Part shown: positions 19,593 through 28,960 of the stretch, piece by piece | How positions within the stretch are numbered: the stretch's first letter is position 1 | Layout: each line of letters opens with the position of its first letter | Origin: Rhodocyclales bacterium | Lineage (GTDB): Bacteria > Pseudomonadota > Gammaproteobacteria > Burkholderiales > Rhodocyclaceae | DNA length: 36,221 nt | Direction: 5' to 3' | Assembly: GCA_016177805.1 (NCBI GenBank) | Contig: JACOUN010000064.1 | Span: 1-36,221, forward strand | The notes under the pieces: model-generated | Database searches by the model: none | What the model saw: only the letters and a program-made list of their open reading frames with translations | What the model was told of the DNA's origin: nothing | Translations under genes and position numbers: made by a program

Positions 19593-21137
19593 ATGGATTT
19601 GTCCGCCTGGATAGACCGCCACGCCGGGCTCGCGCCCGACAAGACGGCCATCCGCTTTCCGGGACGCGATCTGACCTACGCCGGGCTGGCCGCACTGGTC
19701 GACCGGCTCGCGGCGGGGTTGGCCGCGCAAGGGGTCCGGCGCGCCGGCTGTGTCGCCTACCTGGGCTACAACAGCCCCGAGATGCTGGCGCTGCTGTTCG
19801 CCTGTGCGCGGCTGGGGGCGATGTTCATGCCGCTCAACTGGCGCCTGGCGGGGGCCGAGCACCAGCAGATGCTGGCCGACTGCCCGCCGACGGTGCTGTT
19901 CGTCGAACCGCCGTTCGTCGCCCAGACCGATGCCCTGCGCGAGGCGCTGCCGGCGATGACGCGGGTGGCCTTCGACACGCCGCTGAACGGCTGGATGTCC
20001 TTCGACGCGTTCATCGCGGCGGGCGTACCGCCCGCGATCGAACCGCCGGTGACCTCCGACACCCCGGTGCTGATCTGCTACACCTCCGGCTCCACCGGCA
20101 AGCCCAAGGGCGTGGTGCTGACCCAGGACGCGCTGATCTGGAACGCCGCTAACAGCGTGGACATGCACGCGTTGAGCGCCGACGACCGCGTGCTGACCAC
20201 GCTGCCGCTGTTTCACGTCGGCGGGCTCAACAACCAGACCACCCCGGCGCTGTCGGTCGGCGCCACGGTGGTGCTGCATCCGCGCTTCGATCCGGACGCA
20301 ACCCTGGCCGCGATCGCGAACGAGCGCATCACGCTGACGGTGCTGGTGCCGGCCCAGATCGACATCCTGACCGCCCATCCGGGCTGGAAGGACGCCGACC
20401 TGAGCAGCCTGCACATCGTCACCACCGGCTCGACCATCGTGCCCGAACGCCTGATCCACGCGGTGCTCGACCGGGGGGTGCCGCTGATCCAGGTGTATGG
20501 CTCGACCGAGACCTGTCCGATCGCGGTGTACCAGAAGATCGGCGACGCGCGGCGCAAGGTCGGCTCGGTCGGGCGGGCGGCGCGCCACGGCGCGTTGCGC
20601 GTGGTCGATGGCGCCGGCCAGGCGGTGGGTGCGGGCGTCACCGGCGAGATCCTGGTGCGCGGCCCCAACGTCATGAGCGGCTACTGGAACGACCCCGAGG
20701 CCACCGCCCAGGTGCTGATCGACGGCTGGTTCCACACCGGCGACATGGGCCACATGGACGACGAAGGCTATCTCTACGTTGACGGGCGCAAGAAGGATCT
20801 GATCATCTCGGGCGGCGAGAACATCTACCCGGCCGAGATCGAGAACGTGCTGATCGAATGTCCCGGCGTGTCCGAAGTCTCGGTGGTCGGCCAGCCCGAC
20901 CCGCGCTGGGGCGAGATCGTGGTCGCGGTGATCGTGCCGCAGCCCGGCCACACGCTCGAACGAGACGCGGTCATGGCGACGCTGGAAGGGCGCATCGCGC
21001 GCTACAAGTACCCCAAGGAACTGGTGTTCGTCGAGGCCCTGCCCAAGACCGCGCTGGGCAAGGTGCGCAAGGAAGACGTGCGCCGCCTGGTCGCCCGCCA
21101 CGCGATGTCGGGCTTCGGTTTCGAGGCGGCGGGATAG
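19593..21137 (+). CDS. iaaB: Indoleacetate-CoA ligase
   Basis: 514 residues of the ANL superfamily. Phosphate loop CYTSGSTGKPKGVVL, adenylate motif YGSTETCPIAVY, hinge region YVDGRKKDLIISGGENIYPAEIE and catalytic Lys490 (KTALGKVRK) are intact. In Aromatoleum, IaaB activates indoleacetate directly after uptake, with high specificity. Here the assignment rests on the surrounding operon; the sequence alone says only medium/long or aryl-alkyl acyl-CoA ligase. GGAGGAGGAACGG precedes the ATG. It is 67 bases after the thiolase and 73 before hydantoinase A. Confidence 0.85.
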   Translation: MDLSAWIDRHAGLAPDKTAIRFPGRDLTYAGLAALVDRLAAGLAAQGVRRAGCVAYLGYNSPEMLALLFACARLGAMFMPLNWRLAGAEHQQMLADCPPTVLFVEPPFVAQTDALREALPAMTRVAFDTPLNGWMSFDAFIAAGVPPAIEPPVTSDTPVLICYTSGSTGKPKGVVLTQDALIWNAANSVDMHALSADDRVLTTLPLFHVGGLNNQTTPALSVGATVVLHPRFDPDATLAAIANERITLTVLVPAQIDILTAHPGWKDADLSSLHIVTTGSTIVPERLIHAVLDRGVPLIQVYGSTETCPIAVYQKIGDARRKVGSVGRAARHGALRVVDGAGQAVGAGVTGEILVRGPNVMSGYWNDPEATAQVLIDGWFHTGDMGHMDDEGYLYVDGRKKDLIISGGENIYPAEIENVLIECPGVSEVSVVGQPDPRWGEIVVAVIVPQPGHTLERDAVMATLEGRIARYKYPKELVFVEALPKTALGKVRKEDVRRLVARHAMSGFGFEAAG

Positions 21138-21210
21138 GGCTGGATGCACCAACAAACGGCGCTGCGGACACCCCGCCGGAGCCGCAACAAATGCAAATGG
21201 AGCTAACACT

Positions 21211-23340
21211 ATGGCGCTGAAAATCGGTATCGACGTTGGTGGCACCTTCACCGACTTCGTCGTCACGCGCGAAGGCGCCGAGCCGGCGATCTTCAAGACC
21301 TTGTCGACCCCGTCGGACCCCTCGATCGCGGTGGTCAATGGTCTGTCCGACATTGCCGCGAGCATGCAGCCGCCGATGTCGCTGGAAGCCTTCGCCAGAA
21401 CCATCGACACCATCGTGCACGGCACCACCGTCACCACCAACGCCACCCTCACCAGCACCGGCGCCAAGTGCGGCCTGCTCACCACCCAGGGGGTGCGCGA
21501 CGCGCTGGAGATGCGCCGTGGCATCCGCGAGGAGCAGTACAACAACCGCTACACCAACGTGAAGCCGCTGGTGCCGCGCTATCTGCGCGCCGGGATCAAG
21601 GGGCGGCTGGACCGCAACGGGGCCGAGGTCACGCCGCTGGACGCCGACGAGATCCGCCAGGCGATCGAGCTGTTCCAGCGCGAGGGGGTCAAGGCGGTGG
21701 CGATCTGCTTCATGAACTCGTTCGCCAACCCGGCCCACGAACAGGCGGCGGCGCGGGCGGTGCGCGAGGCCATGCCCGACGCCTACCTGTCGGTGTCGAC
21801 CGACCTGCTGCCGTCGATCCGCTTCTACGAGCGCGTCAGCACCACCGCGCTCAACGCCTACGTCGGCCCCAAGCTCAACCACTATCTCGATCAACTGGTC
21901 GGGCGCCTCAAGGGCATAGGCTTCGGCGGCCTGCTGCTGATCATGCAGTCCAACGGCGGCGTGATCTCGCCCCAGCTCGCGCGCGACAAGGCGGCGCTGA
22001 CGCTGCTCTCCGGTCCGGCCGGCGGTCCCGGCGCGGGGCTGTACTACGTGCGCCCGCACGGCCAGAACAAGTGCATCACCACCGACATGGGCGGCACCAG
22101 CTTCGAAGCCTCGGTGGCGGTCGACACCCCGATGATCAAGAACGACGGCGAAATCGCGCGGCACAAGATCGCGCTGCCGATGCTCGACATCCACACCATA
22201 GGCGCGGGCGGCGGCTCGATCGGCTGGCTCGACGAAGGCGGGATGCTGCGCATGGGCCCGGACAGCGCCGGCGCCGACCCCGGCCCGGCCTGCTACGGCA
22301 AGGGCGGCACCCTGCCCACCACCACCGACGCCAACGTGGTGCTGGGTTATCTCGATCCGGCCTTCTTCGCCGGGGGCAAGATGGCGCTGGACGTGGCCGC
22401 CGCGCGCACCGCGATCGACACCCACATCGCCCGGCCGATGGGGCTCTCCATCGAGGACGCGGCGGCCGGCATGTACCGCGTCGCGTGCAACAACATGGCT
22501 CAGGGGGTGCGCGAGGTCACGATACGGCGCGGCTTCGACCCGCGCGAATTCCCGATCATCCCGGCCGGCGGCGCCGGTCCGCTGCATTCCTGCCTGATCT
22601 GCGAGGAACTGGAAATCCCGCTGCAGATCGTGCCGCGCGAATCGTCGGTGCTGTGCGCCTTCGGCATGCTGATGAGCGAACTCAAGCACGACTTCGTGCG
22701 CACCTTCGTGTCGCGTCTGGAAGCCGTGGCGTGGGACAGACTGGACGCGATGATCGCCGAGATGGCCGCCGACGGCGCCGCCCAGCTCGACGAGGAACGC
22801 ATCCCCGAAGCGCGCCGGCGCTTCGACGTGAAGCTCGACTGCCGCTACATCAAGCAGTACCACGAGGTGTCGTTTCTGGTGCCGCGCGAACTCATCGCGG
22901 CGGGCGACGCGGCCGGCATCGCGCGCGCCTTCCACGCCGAGCACAACCGCCTGTATGGCTACTCGCTGGAGCAGGAGAACACCCCGGTCGAGATCATCAA
23001 CGTGCGCGTACAGGCCATCGGCCACACCGACAAGCCGACCACCCGCGAGAAACCCTGGGGCGGCGCCGACGCAGCCCCGGCGCTCAAGGGCCGCCGCGCC
23101 GTGTATGTGCCCGAGCGCAAGGTCTTCGAGGAAGTGCCGATCTATGACGGACACCGCATGCGCTACGGCAACCGCATCAGCGGCCCGGCCATGATCGAGC
23201 AGGAAACCACCGCGATCTTCGTCAGCGCCTCGTTCGACTGCGTGATCGACGCGCTCGGCTCGTTCGCGCTGTACCGCAAGGGCGCCGAGCATCTGGTCAA
23301 GAGCTGCTTCAAGGACACCAAGGAGGCCGTCGCATCATGA
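21211..23340 (+). CDS. Hydantoinase/oxoprolinase subunit A, 2-oxoindoleacetyl-CoA ring opening
   Basis: 709 residues, full length for HyuA. The N-terminal actin-like ATPase motif GIDVGGTFTDFVV, the central HGTTVTTNATL, and the phosphate-binding DMGGTSFEASV and GAGGGSIGWLDEGG motifs are all present. The family hydrolyses cyclic amides (hydantoins, 5-oxoproline) with ATP, or carboxylates ketones. In the iaa pathway the hydantoinase pair opens the lactam of the 2-oxo-indole to an aminophenylsuccinyl product. The start overlaps nothing upstream; its stop overlaps subunit B (ATGA). In literature naming I recall the pair as IaaCE, but letters are not certain. Confidence 0.88.
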   Translation: MALKIGIDVGGTFTDFVVTREGAEPAIFKTLSTPSDPSIAVVNGLSDIAASMQPPMSLEAFARTIDTIVHGTTVTTNATLTSTGAKCGLLTTQGVRDALEMRRGIREEQYNNRYTNVKPLVPRYLRAGIKGRLDRNGAEVTPLDADEIRQAIELFQREGVKAVAICFMNSFANPAHEQAAARAVREAMPDAYLSVSTDLLPSIRFYERVSTTALNAYVGPKLNHYLDQLVGRLKGIGFGGLLLIMQSNGGVISPQLARDKAALTLLSGPAGGPGAGLYYVRPHGQNKCITTDMGGTSFEASVAVDTPMIKNDGEIARHKIALPMLDIHTIGAGGGSIGWLDEGGMLRMGPDSAGADPGPACYGKGGTLPTTTDANVVLGYLDPAFFAGGKMALDVAAARTAIDTHIARPMGLSIEDAAAGMYRVACNNMAQGVREVTIRRGFDPREFPIIPAGGAGPLHSCLICEELEIPLQIVPRESSVLCAFGMLMSELKHDFVRTFVSRLEAVAWDRLDAMIAEMAADGAAQLDEERIPEARRRFDVKLDCRYIKQYHEVSFLVPRELIAAGDAAGIARAFHAEHNRLYGYSLEQENTPVEIINVRVQAIGHTDKPTTREKPWGGADAAPALKGRRAVYVPERKVFEEVPIYDGHRMRYGNRISGPAMIEQETTAIFVSASFDCVIDALGSFALYRKGAEHLVKSCFKDTKEAVAS

Positions 23341-24985
23341 GCACCGCCACGATAGATCCCATCCTGCTGTCCGTGTACGCACGGACCTTCAAGTCCATCA
23401 CCGACGAGATGAGCATCTCGATGGAGCAGACCACCCGCTCGCCCATCCTGTGCGAGGCCAAGGACTACGTCACCGGCCTCTACGACGGCGACGGCAACAT
23501 GCTGGAGCAGACCGAGAACCTGCCCATCCTGGCGTTCTCGCTCGCGCCGGTGTGCAAGTACATCAAGGAGTTCTTCGGCGACGACCTGCATCCGGGCGAC
23601 GTGATCTTCCACAACGACGTGTTCAGCCTGGGCAACCAGAACAACGACGTGGCGGTGTTCAAGCCCATCTTCCTCGACGGTGAACTGGTCGCATGGACCG
23701 CGGTCAAGGGCCACCAGGCCGACATCGGCGGCAACGTGCGCGGCGGCTACAACCCCAACGCGGTCGAGGTGTGGCAGGAAGCGCTGCGCATCCCGCCGGT
23801 CAAGGTGGTGGAGAAGGGCAAGCTGCGCAAGGACGTGTGGGGCCTGATCTTCGCCAACATCCGCCTCGACATCGTGCAGCACGACATGAAGGCCGAGATG
23901 GGCGCCTGCACCGTCGGGGAGCGGCGGGTGCAAGAGTTGATTGCCCGGTATGGCCGCCAGCGGATCGAGGCGCACGTCGCCGCACTGTACGACGCCACCC
24001 GAACGGCCGCTATTCGGGCGAGGGCTCGGTGTATTACGACGGCCGCCACGAGGGCAGCAAGTTCACCATCCGCGTCGACATCGAGGTCGGCGACAACAAC
24101 ATCCGCTTCGACTACTCGCGCACCGACGCGCAGACCAACGGCTTCGTCAACGGCACCTTCACCTCCAGCGCCTCGGCCACCATCCTGACGCTCCTGCAGA
24201 TGGTCAACCCCGACATCCCGCACAACGAAGGCATGGTGCAGCCGATCGAGATCGTGATCCCGGAGGGCACGATACTGAACGCCGCCTATCCCAAGGCCAC
24301 CACCTTCGGCAACCACCTGTGCCCGCCCAACGCCGACGCGATCCAGCGCGCGCTCAGCACCGTGATGCCGGACCGCGTCACCGCCGGGTGGAACAACCTG
24401 CTGTGCTCGCTGACCACCGGCACCGACCCGAAAACCAGCGAAGCCTATGTCGACATCGGCTTCATGGGCCTCAAGGGCGGCTCGGGCGGCATGCTCGGCA
24501 CCGACGGCTACGACCACATCGGCATGATCGATGCCTCCGGCGGAGTGCTGGACCAGGATTACGAGACGTTCGAGCAGCAGACCCCGCACCGCCTGATCCG
24601 CCACGAACTGCTGGCCGACTCGGCCGGCGCCGGGCAGTGGCGCGGCGGCCTGGGGGTGGAGACCATCTTCGAGATCGGCTCGGAAGACACCCAGCTCGTG
24701 ACCTTCGGCGACGGCGACTTTGAACCGGCCTTCGGCCTGTTCGGCGGCGGCGAGGGAGGCCTCAACTTCATCCGCCTGCACTACCCGGACGGACGCACCG
24801 TGGTGCCGAAGAACAAGGACCTGATCACCGGCGTGCCCAGGGGCACCATCTACCACCAGGTCGCGAGCGGCGGCGGCGGCTACGGCGACCCGAAGAAGCG
24901 CGACCGCAAGGTGCTGGCCGCCGAAGTGCGCAACGGCGTGATCTCGCCCGAGGCGGCACGCGAGCTGTACGGCTTCGAGGGTTGA
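23337..24985 (+). pseudogene. Hydantoinase/oxoprolinase subunit B, disrupted by an internal deletion near 24000
   Basis: The frame starting at ATG 23337 reads as HyuB through GERRVQELIARYGRQRIEAHVAALYDAT and then loses family character. The family sequence resumes in another frame at PNGRYSGEGSVYYDG (from about 23999) and continues to the stop at 24985 (ending ELYGFEG). HyuB proteins normally have a helix of about ten residues between these two points; here they are almost fused. So about 30-35 bases appear to be missing rather than a single base. Both halves are otherwise well conserved (NIRGGYNPNA-like substrate region, GNHLCPPNADAIQRAL, GGGGYGDPKKR). The gene is between HyuA (4-base overlap) and the acyl-CoA dehydrogenase (1-base gap). 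It may be a true lesion or an assembly error. Confidence 0.85.
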
Positions 24986-24986
24986 T

Positions 24987-26120
24987 ATGAACTTCGATTT
25001 CACCGACGACGAAATCGCGATCCGCGACACCTTCGCGCGCTTCTGCGACGAACGCATCGCGCCGCAGGCGGCCGCGCTCGACGAGGCGCACGCCTTTCCG
25101 CGCGAGCTGTTCGGCGAACTGGCGGCGCTGGGCTTCTTCGGCATGCGCTACCCGGAGGACGTGGGCGGCAGCGGCGTGGGACTGACCGGCTTCTGTCTGG
25201 CGCTCGCCGAGATCGCGCGCGGCTCGATGTCGCTGGCCGGCGCGGTGGCGATGCAGTCGCTGATGGGCAGCAAGTTCCTGCACATGCTGGGCAACGACGA
25301 CATCATCGAGCGGCTGTTCAAGCCGGCACTGGCCGGGGAGAAGATAGGCGCGATCTGCATGACCGAACCCAACGCCGGCTCGGATCTGGGCGGCATCGCC
25401 ACCAGCGCGCGCAAGGTCGACGGCGGCTACGTCATCAACGGGCAGAAGACCTGGATCACCTCGGCCCCGCTGGCGGATTTCTTCACCGTGTTCGCGCGGG
25501 CCGGCGAGGAGAAGAAACTCACCATCTTCCTGGTCGAGAAGGGCAGCAAGGGGCTGGTGGTGGGGCGCGAAATCCACAAGATGGGGGTGTGGGCGCTGCC
25601 GACCTCGGAGGTGGCGTTCGACGAATGCTACGTCCCCGACAGCCATCGCCTGTCGAAGGAAGAGGGCGACGGCGAGCAGCACCTGAAGAAGACCCTGGCC
25701 GAGATCCGCATCATCACCGGCGCGATGGCGCTCGGGGTGGCGCGCGCGGCGTTCGACGAGGCGGTGCGCTACGCCGGCGAGCGCCAGCAGTTTGGCAAGC
25801 CGATCAACCGTTACCAGGCCATCCAGCTCAAGCTCGCCGAGATGGCGACCGGGCTGGAAGCCGCCACCCACATCGTGCATTACGCCGCGTGGCTGCACGG
25901 CGCGCAGCGCCCGCACCACAAGGAGGCGGCGATGGCCAAGCTGTTCGCCACCGAAACCGCCGCCAGCATCTGCGACCAGGCGGCGCGGGTGCTGGCCTCC
26001 TACGGCTACGCGATGGAGTACCCGGTGCAGCGCTACCTGCGTGACGTGCGCTTCACGCTGATCGGCGGGGGCACCAGCGAAATCCTGAAACTGATCATTG
26101 CAAAGGAAGTCAGCTCATGA
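24987..26120 (+). CDS. iaaF: Benzylmalonyl-CoA dehydrogenase-type acyl-CoA dehydrogenase (IaaF)
   Basis: 377 residues, full-length acyl-CoA dehydrogenase. FAD-binding segments ICMTEPNAGSDLGGIATSA and WITSAPLADFF are present, as is ERQQFGKPINRYQAIQ. The usual catalytic Glu of the YEGT motif is absent: the sequence reads LIGGGTSEI, placing Gly361 there. The alternative Glu of isovaleryl/long-chain enzymes (E-R-L) is also not in register (AEIRI). IaaF of Aromatoleum oxidises and decarboxylates benzylmalonyl-CoA, a reaction where decarboxylation could replace base-driven deprotonation, so the missing base fits. Here the natural substrate would be 2-aminobenzylmalonyl-CoA. The stop overlaps the mutase small subunit start (ATGA). 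Confidence 0.87.
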   Translation: MNFDFTDDEIAIRDTFARFCDERIAPQAAALDEAHAFPRELFGELAALGFFGMRYPEDVGGSGVGLTGFCLALAEIARGSMSLAGAVAMQSLMGSKFLHMLGNDDIIERLFKPALAGEKIGAICMTEPNAGSDLGGIATSARKVDGGYVINGQKTWITSAPLADFFTVFARAGEEKKLTIFLVEKGSKGLVVGREIHKMGVWALPTSEVAFDECYVPDSHRLSKEEGDGEQHLKKTLAEIRIITGAMALGVARAAFDEAVRYAGERQQFGKPINRYQAIQLKLAEMATGLEAATHIVHYAAWLHGAQRPHHKEAAMAKLFATETAASICDQAARVLASYGYAMEYPVQRYLRDVRFTLIGGGTSEILKLIIAKEVSS

Positions 26121-26533
26121 ACGCCGCGACACAGACCCAGCCCGACCGCAGAATCCGCGTGCTGCTGGCCAAACCGGGACTCGACGGCCACGACCAGGGC
26201 GCCAAGGTGGTGGCCCGCGCGATGATGGATGCCGGCTTCGAGGTCATCTACACCGGCCTGCGCCAGACCCCCGAAGGCATCACCCGCATCGCGCTCGACG
26301 AGGACGTGGACGTGATCGCGATGTCGAGCATGGCCGGCTCGCACCTGCCCTTCTGCCGCAAGCTGCGCCCGCTGCTGCTGGAGGCCGGCCTTGGCGACAA
26401 GCTGTGGCTGATCGGCGGCAACCTGCCGCAGCAGGACCACGCCGCGCTGCGCGAACTGGGCTTCAAGGGCATCTTCCCGACCGGCTCCAAGCTCGACGCG
26501 ATCGCAGACTACATCCGGGAGAACGTGGCATGA
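26117..26533 (+). CDS. Adenosylcobalamin-dependent acyl-CoA mutase, B12-binding small subunit
   Basis: 138 residues, a stand-alone cobalamin domain. The base-off motif is intact: Lys19, Asp23, His25 and Gly28 in AKPGLDGHDQGAK, with SSMAGSHL and the IGGNLPQQD loop after it. It should bind adenosylcobalamin and pair with the large subunit encoded next, with which it overlaps by 4 bases (ATGA). Such split mutases include 2-hydroxyisobutyryl-CoA mutase. In the iaa operon the pair (recalled as IaaGH) rearranges a phenylsuccinyl-CoA to a benzylmalonyl-CoA skeleton. Confidence 0.92.
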   Translation: MNAATQTQPDRRIRVLLAKPGLDGHDQGAKVVARAMMDAGFEVIYTGLRQTPEGITRIALDEDVDVIAMSSMAGSHLPFCRKLRPLLLEAGLGDKLWLIGGNLPQQDHAALRELGFKGIFPTGSKLDAIADYIRENVA

Positions 26534-28054
26534 ACGACCGATCCCAACCCCAGATCAGGACGGTGATGAACGAATCCGGCATCGAGGTCCAGCCGCGCTA
26601 CACCGCCGCCGACGTCGAGGCCAGCGGCGGCTGGAACATGGTCGGCGAGGCGGGCGAGTACCCGTTCACGCGCGGCATCCACAAGCTGATGTACCGCAAG
26701 CAGCCATGGACCATGCGCCAGTACGCCGGCTTCGGCAATCCGTCCGAAACCAACCAGCGCTTCAAGTATTTGATCGCCAACGGCCAGACCGGGCTCAACG
26801 TCGCGTTCGACCTGCCGACCCAGATCGGCCTCGATTCGGACGATCCGCTCGCCGAGGGCGAAGTCGGCCGCGTCGGCATGGCGGTGGACACGCTGCGCGA
26901 CTTCGAGATCGCCTTCGACGGCATCGACCTGAACAAGATCACCGTGTCGCTGACCATCAACGGCGCCGCCGCGATCCTGATCGCGATGTATCTGGCGATG
27001 GCGGAAAAGCGCGGCTACGACGTCAAGACCCTGCGCGGCACCGCACAGAACGACATCCTCAAGGAGTTCGTCGGGCGCGGCACCTGGATCTACCCGGTCG
27101 AGCCGTCGATCCGGCTGGTCGGCGACACCATCGAGTACTGCGCCGAGCACGCGCCCAAGTACAGCCCGGTGTCTGTGTGCGGCTATCACATCCGCGAATC
27201 CGGCGCGACCCCGGCCGAGGAAATGGCCTACGCCTTCTGCATCGCCCGCGCCTACGCCGACGACGTGATCCGGCGCGGCCTGGACGTGGATGAGTTCGCC
27301 GGACGCCTGTCCTACAACTTCAACATCTTCGGCAACCTGTTCGAGCAGGTGTGCAAGTTCCGCGCCGGGCGCGGGCTGTGGGCCAGGATCATGAAGGAGG
27401 AATACCAGGCCAAGCAGCCCGGCTCGATGTGGCTGCGCATGATCGCGGCCGGCGGCGGCGGCGGCCTGACCTTCGAGCAGCCGGAGCTGAACATCGTGCG
27501 CGGCGCCTACTACGCGCTGATCAGCGCGCTGTCCGGCACCCAGACCATGGCGCTGTGTTCCTACGACGAGGCCTACACGATACCGACCGAGTATTCGGCG
27601 CGGATTTCGCTGCGCACCATGCAGATCCTGATCGAGGAAATGGGCCTGACCGAACGCGCGCGGCGGCATCGTCAAGCTCATCGCCAACGGCGAGATCCAG
27701 GCCCACGTATCGGCCCAGGCCTACCAGATGCAGCGCGACATCGAGTCGGGCAAGTTTCCCAAGGTCGGGGTGAACCGCTATCGCAACGAAACCGAGGACG
27801 AACACCCGGTCGAATTCCATCCGCACAACGAGGACGACGCGCGCATCCAGATCGCGTCGCTGAACAAGGTGCGCGACGAGCGCGACGCCGAAGCCGTGCG
27901 GGCCGCGCTGGCGCGCGTGGCCGCCGACGCGAAATCCGGGGTCAACCTGATGCCGGCCATCGTCGCGGCGGTCAAGGCCTACGCCAGTGTCGGCGAGATC
28001 ACCAGGGAAATGACCCAGGTCTTCGGGCGTTACCAGGAACCGATCCGCTTCTGA
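26530..28054 (+). pseudogene. Acyl-CoA mutase large subunit, disrupted by an internal deletion near 27655
   Basis: The frame from ATG 26530 matches the methylmalonyl-CoA mutase TIM-barrel subunit up to ILIEEMGLTE (about 27650). The family sequence resumes in another frame at GGIVKLIANGEIQ (about 27662) and runs to the stop at 28054 (FGRYQEPIRF). Family members have about 30 residues in between (the VIDP..GGSYYVE.. segment); only about 7 bases remain, so roughly 90 bases are missing and the frame shifts. Active-site positions before the lesion: His51 replaces the Tyr89 of methylmalonyl-CoA mutase, while Arg183 (Arg207 equivalent) and His220 (His244) are kept. A retained carboxylate-binding Arg suits a dicarboxylic acyl-CoA. 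There is no MCM-type C-terminal B12 domain; that is the separate gene. Confidence 0.87.
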
Positions 28055-28081
28055 GCGCACCGAGCACAATCGAGGAATGAA

Positions 28082-28960
28082 ATGAGCGAAACCATGGAAG
28101 CCATCACCACCTACCTGGCGCCGCGCCGCCTGGACGAAGCCTTGCAGGCCATGGCGGACGGCGATGCCACAGTGTTCTGCGGCGGCACCGATCTCGCGCC
28201 GCAGACCGAGTCCGGCGCGCGCCCGTACAAGTCCAGGCTGCTCAACATCAACCGCATCGAGGGGCTGGGCGGCATCGCGGCCGACGGCGGCGAAATCCGC
28301 ATCGGCGCGACGACCACCGTCGCCGAGATCCGCCGCAGCGCCGCGCTGGCCGAGATCGCGCCGGTGCTGGTCGAAGCCGCCGAACATTTCGCCAGCGAAC
28401 AGATCCGCAACGCGGCCTCGCTGGGCGGCAACCTGTGCAACGCCTCGCCGGCCGGCGACATGAGCCCGCCACTGCTGGTACTGGGCGCCTCGGTCGAACT
28501 CGCATGCTGGCGCGACGGCGCCGCGCACACCCGTCGGGTGCCGCTGGAGCAGTTTTTCGTCGGGCCGGGCAAGTCCGTCAAGCGGCCGGAGGAGCTGCTG
28601 ACTGCGGTCGTGTTCGCGCGCCCGGCGCCCGGCTTCGTCGGCCGCTTCCGCAAGTCCGGCCCGCGCCCGGCGCTGGAAATCTCCACCGTTTCGGTGGCCC
28701 TCGGCGCGCGCGTCGCCGACGGCAGGCTGAGTGAAGTGCGCGTCGCGATGGGCTCGGTCGCGCCCACGCCCTTGCGCGCCCGCCACGTGGAAGCCGCGCT
28801 CGAAGGCCAGCCGCTCGACGCCACGACCATCGCCGCGGCGGTCGCGGCGGCGGCCGAGGATGCCCAACCCATCGATGACGTGCGTGCCAGTGCCTGGTAC
28901 CGCAGTCATCTCGTCAAAGTGTTCGTTGAAGAGGTACTCGATGATGTCCGTGGAAACTGA
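28082..28960 (+). CDS. Molybdenum hydroxylase FAD-binding subunit
   Basis: 292 residues of the CoxM/xanthine dehydrogenase FAD family. FAD motif VFCGGTDLAPQTESG and the second motif LGGNLCNASPAGDMSPPLL are intact; the C-terminal CO-dehydrogenase flavoprotein domain follows. It lacks the extra 4Fe-4S-binding insertion of 4-hydroxybenzoyl-CoA reductase, so the complex is a hydroxylase/dehydrogenase rather than a reductase. It passes electrons from the 2Fe-2S subunit to NAD+ or another acceptor. Start ATG 28082 comes after GAGGAATGAA. The 3' end overlaps the 2Fe-2S subunit by 20 bases. Confidence 0.9.
   Translation: MSETMEAITTYLAPRRLDEALQAMADGDATVFCGGTDLAPQTESGARPYKSRLLNINRIEGLGGIAADGGEIRIGATTTVAEIRRSAALAEIAPVLVEAAEHFASEQIRNAASLGGNLCNASPAGDMSPPLLVLGASVELACWRDGAAHTRRVPLEQFFVGPGKSVKRPEELLTAVVFARPAPGFVGRFRKSGPRPALEISTVSVALGARVADGRLSEVRVAMGSVAPTPLRARHVEAALEGQPLDATTIAAAVAAAAEDAQPIDDVRASAWYRSHLVKVFVEEVLDDVRGN

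Noticed and set aside
20971-23292. A long minus-strand frame opposite hydantoinase A and similar long frames at 33007-35142 and 1803-3422
   Set aside because: Each lies fully opposite a gene with clear motifs and shows shadow-type composition.
23990-24010. Programmed ribosomal frameshift in hydantoinase B
   Set aside because: No slippery sequence or stimulatory structure is evident, and a conserved helix is missing as well, so a deletion explains it better.
21211-24985. Acetophenone/acetone carboxylase instead of hydantoinase
   Set aside because: Subunit sizes fit HyuA/HyuB, no extra small carboxylase subunits are present, and ring opening of an oxoindole fits the rest of the operon.
27645-27670. 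Programmed frameshift in the mutase large subunit
   Set aside because: About 30 conserved residues are absent, which frameshifting alone cannot explain.
26117-28054. Methylmalonyl-CoA or 2-hydroxyisobutyryl-CoA mutase
   Set aside because: The substrate-contact residue is His rather than Tyr or Ile, and the operon context points to the phenylsuccinyl/benzylmalonyl rearrangement.
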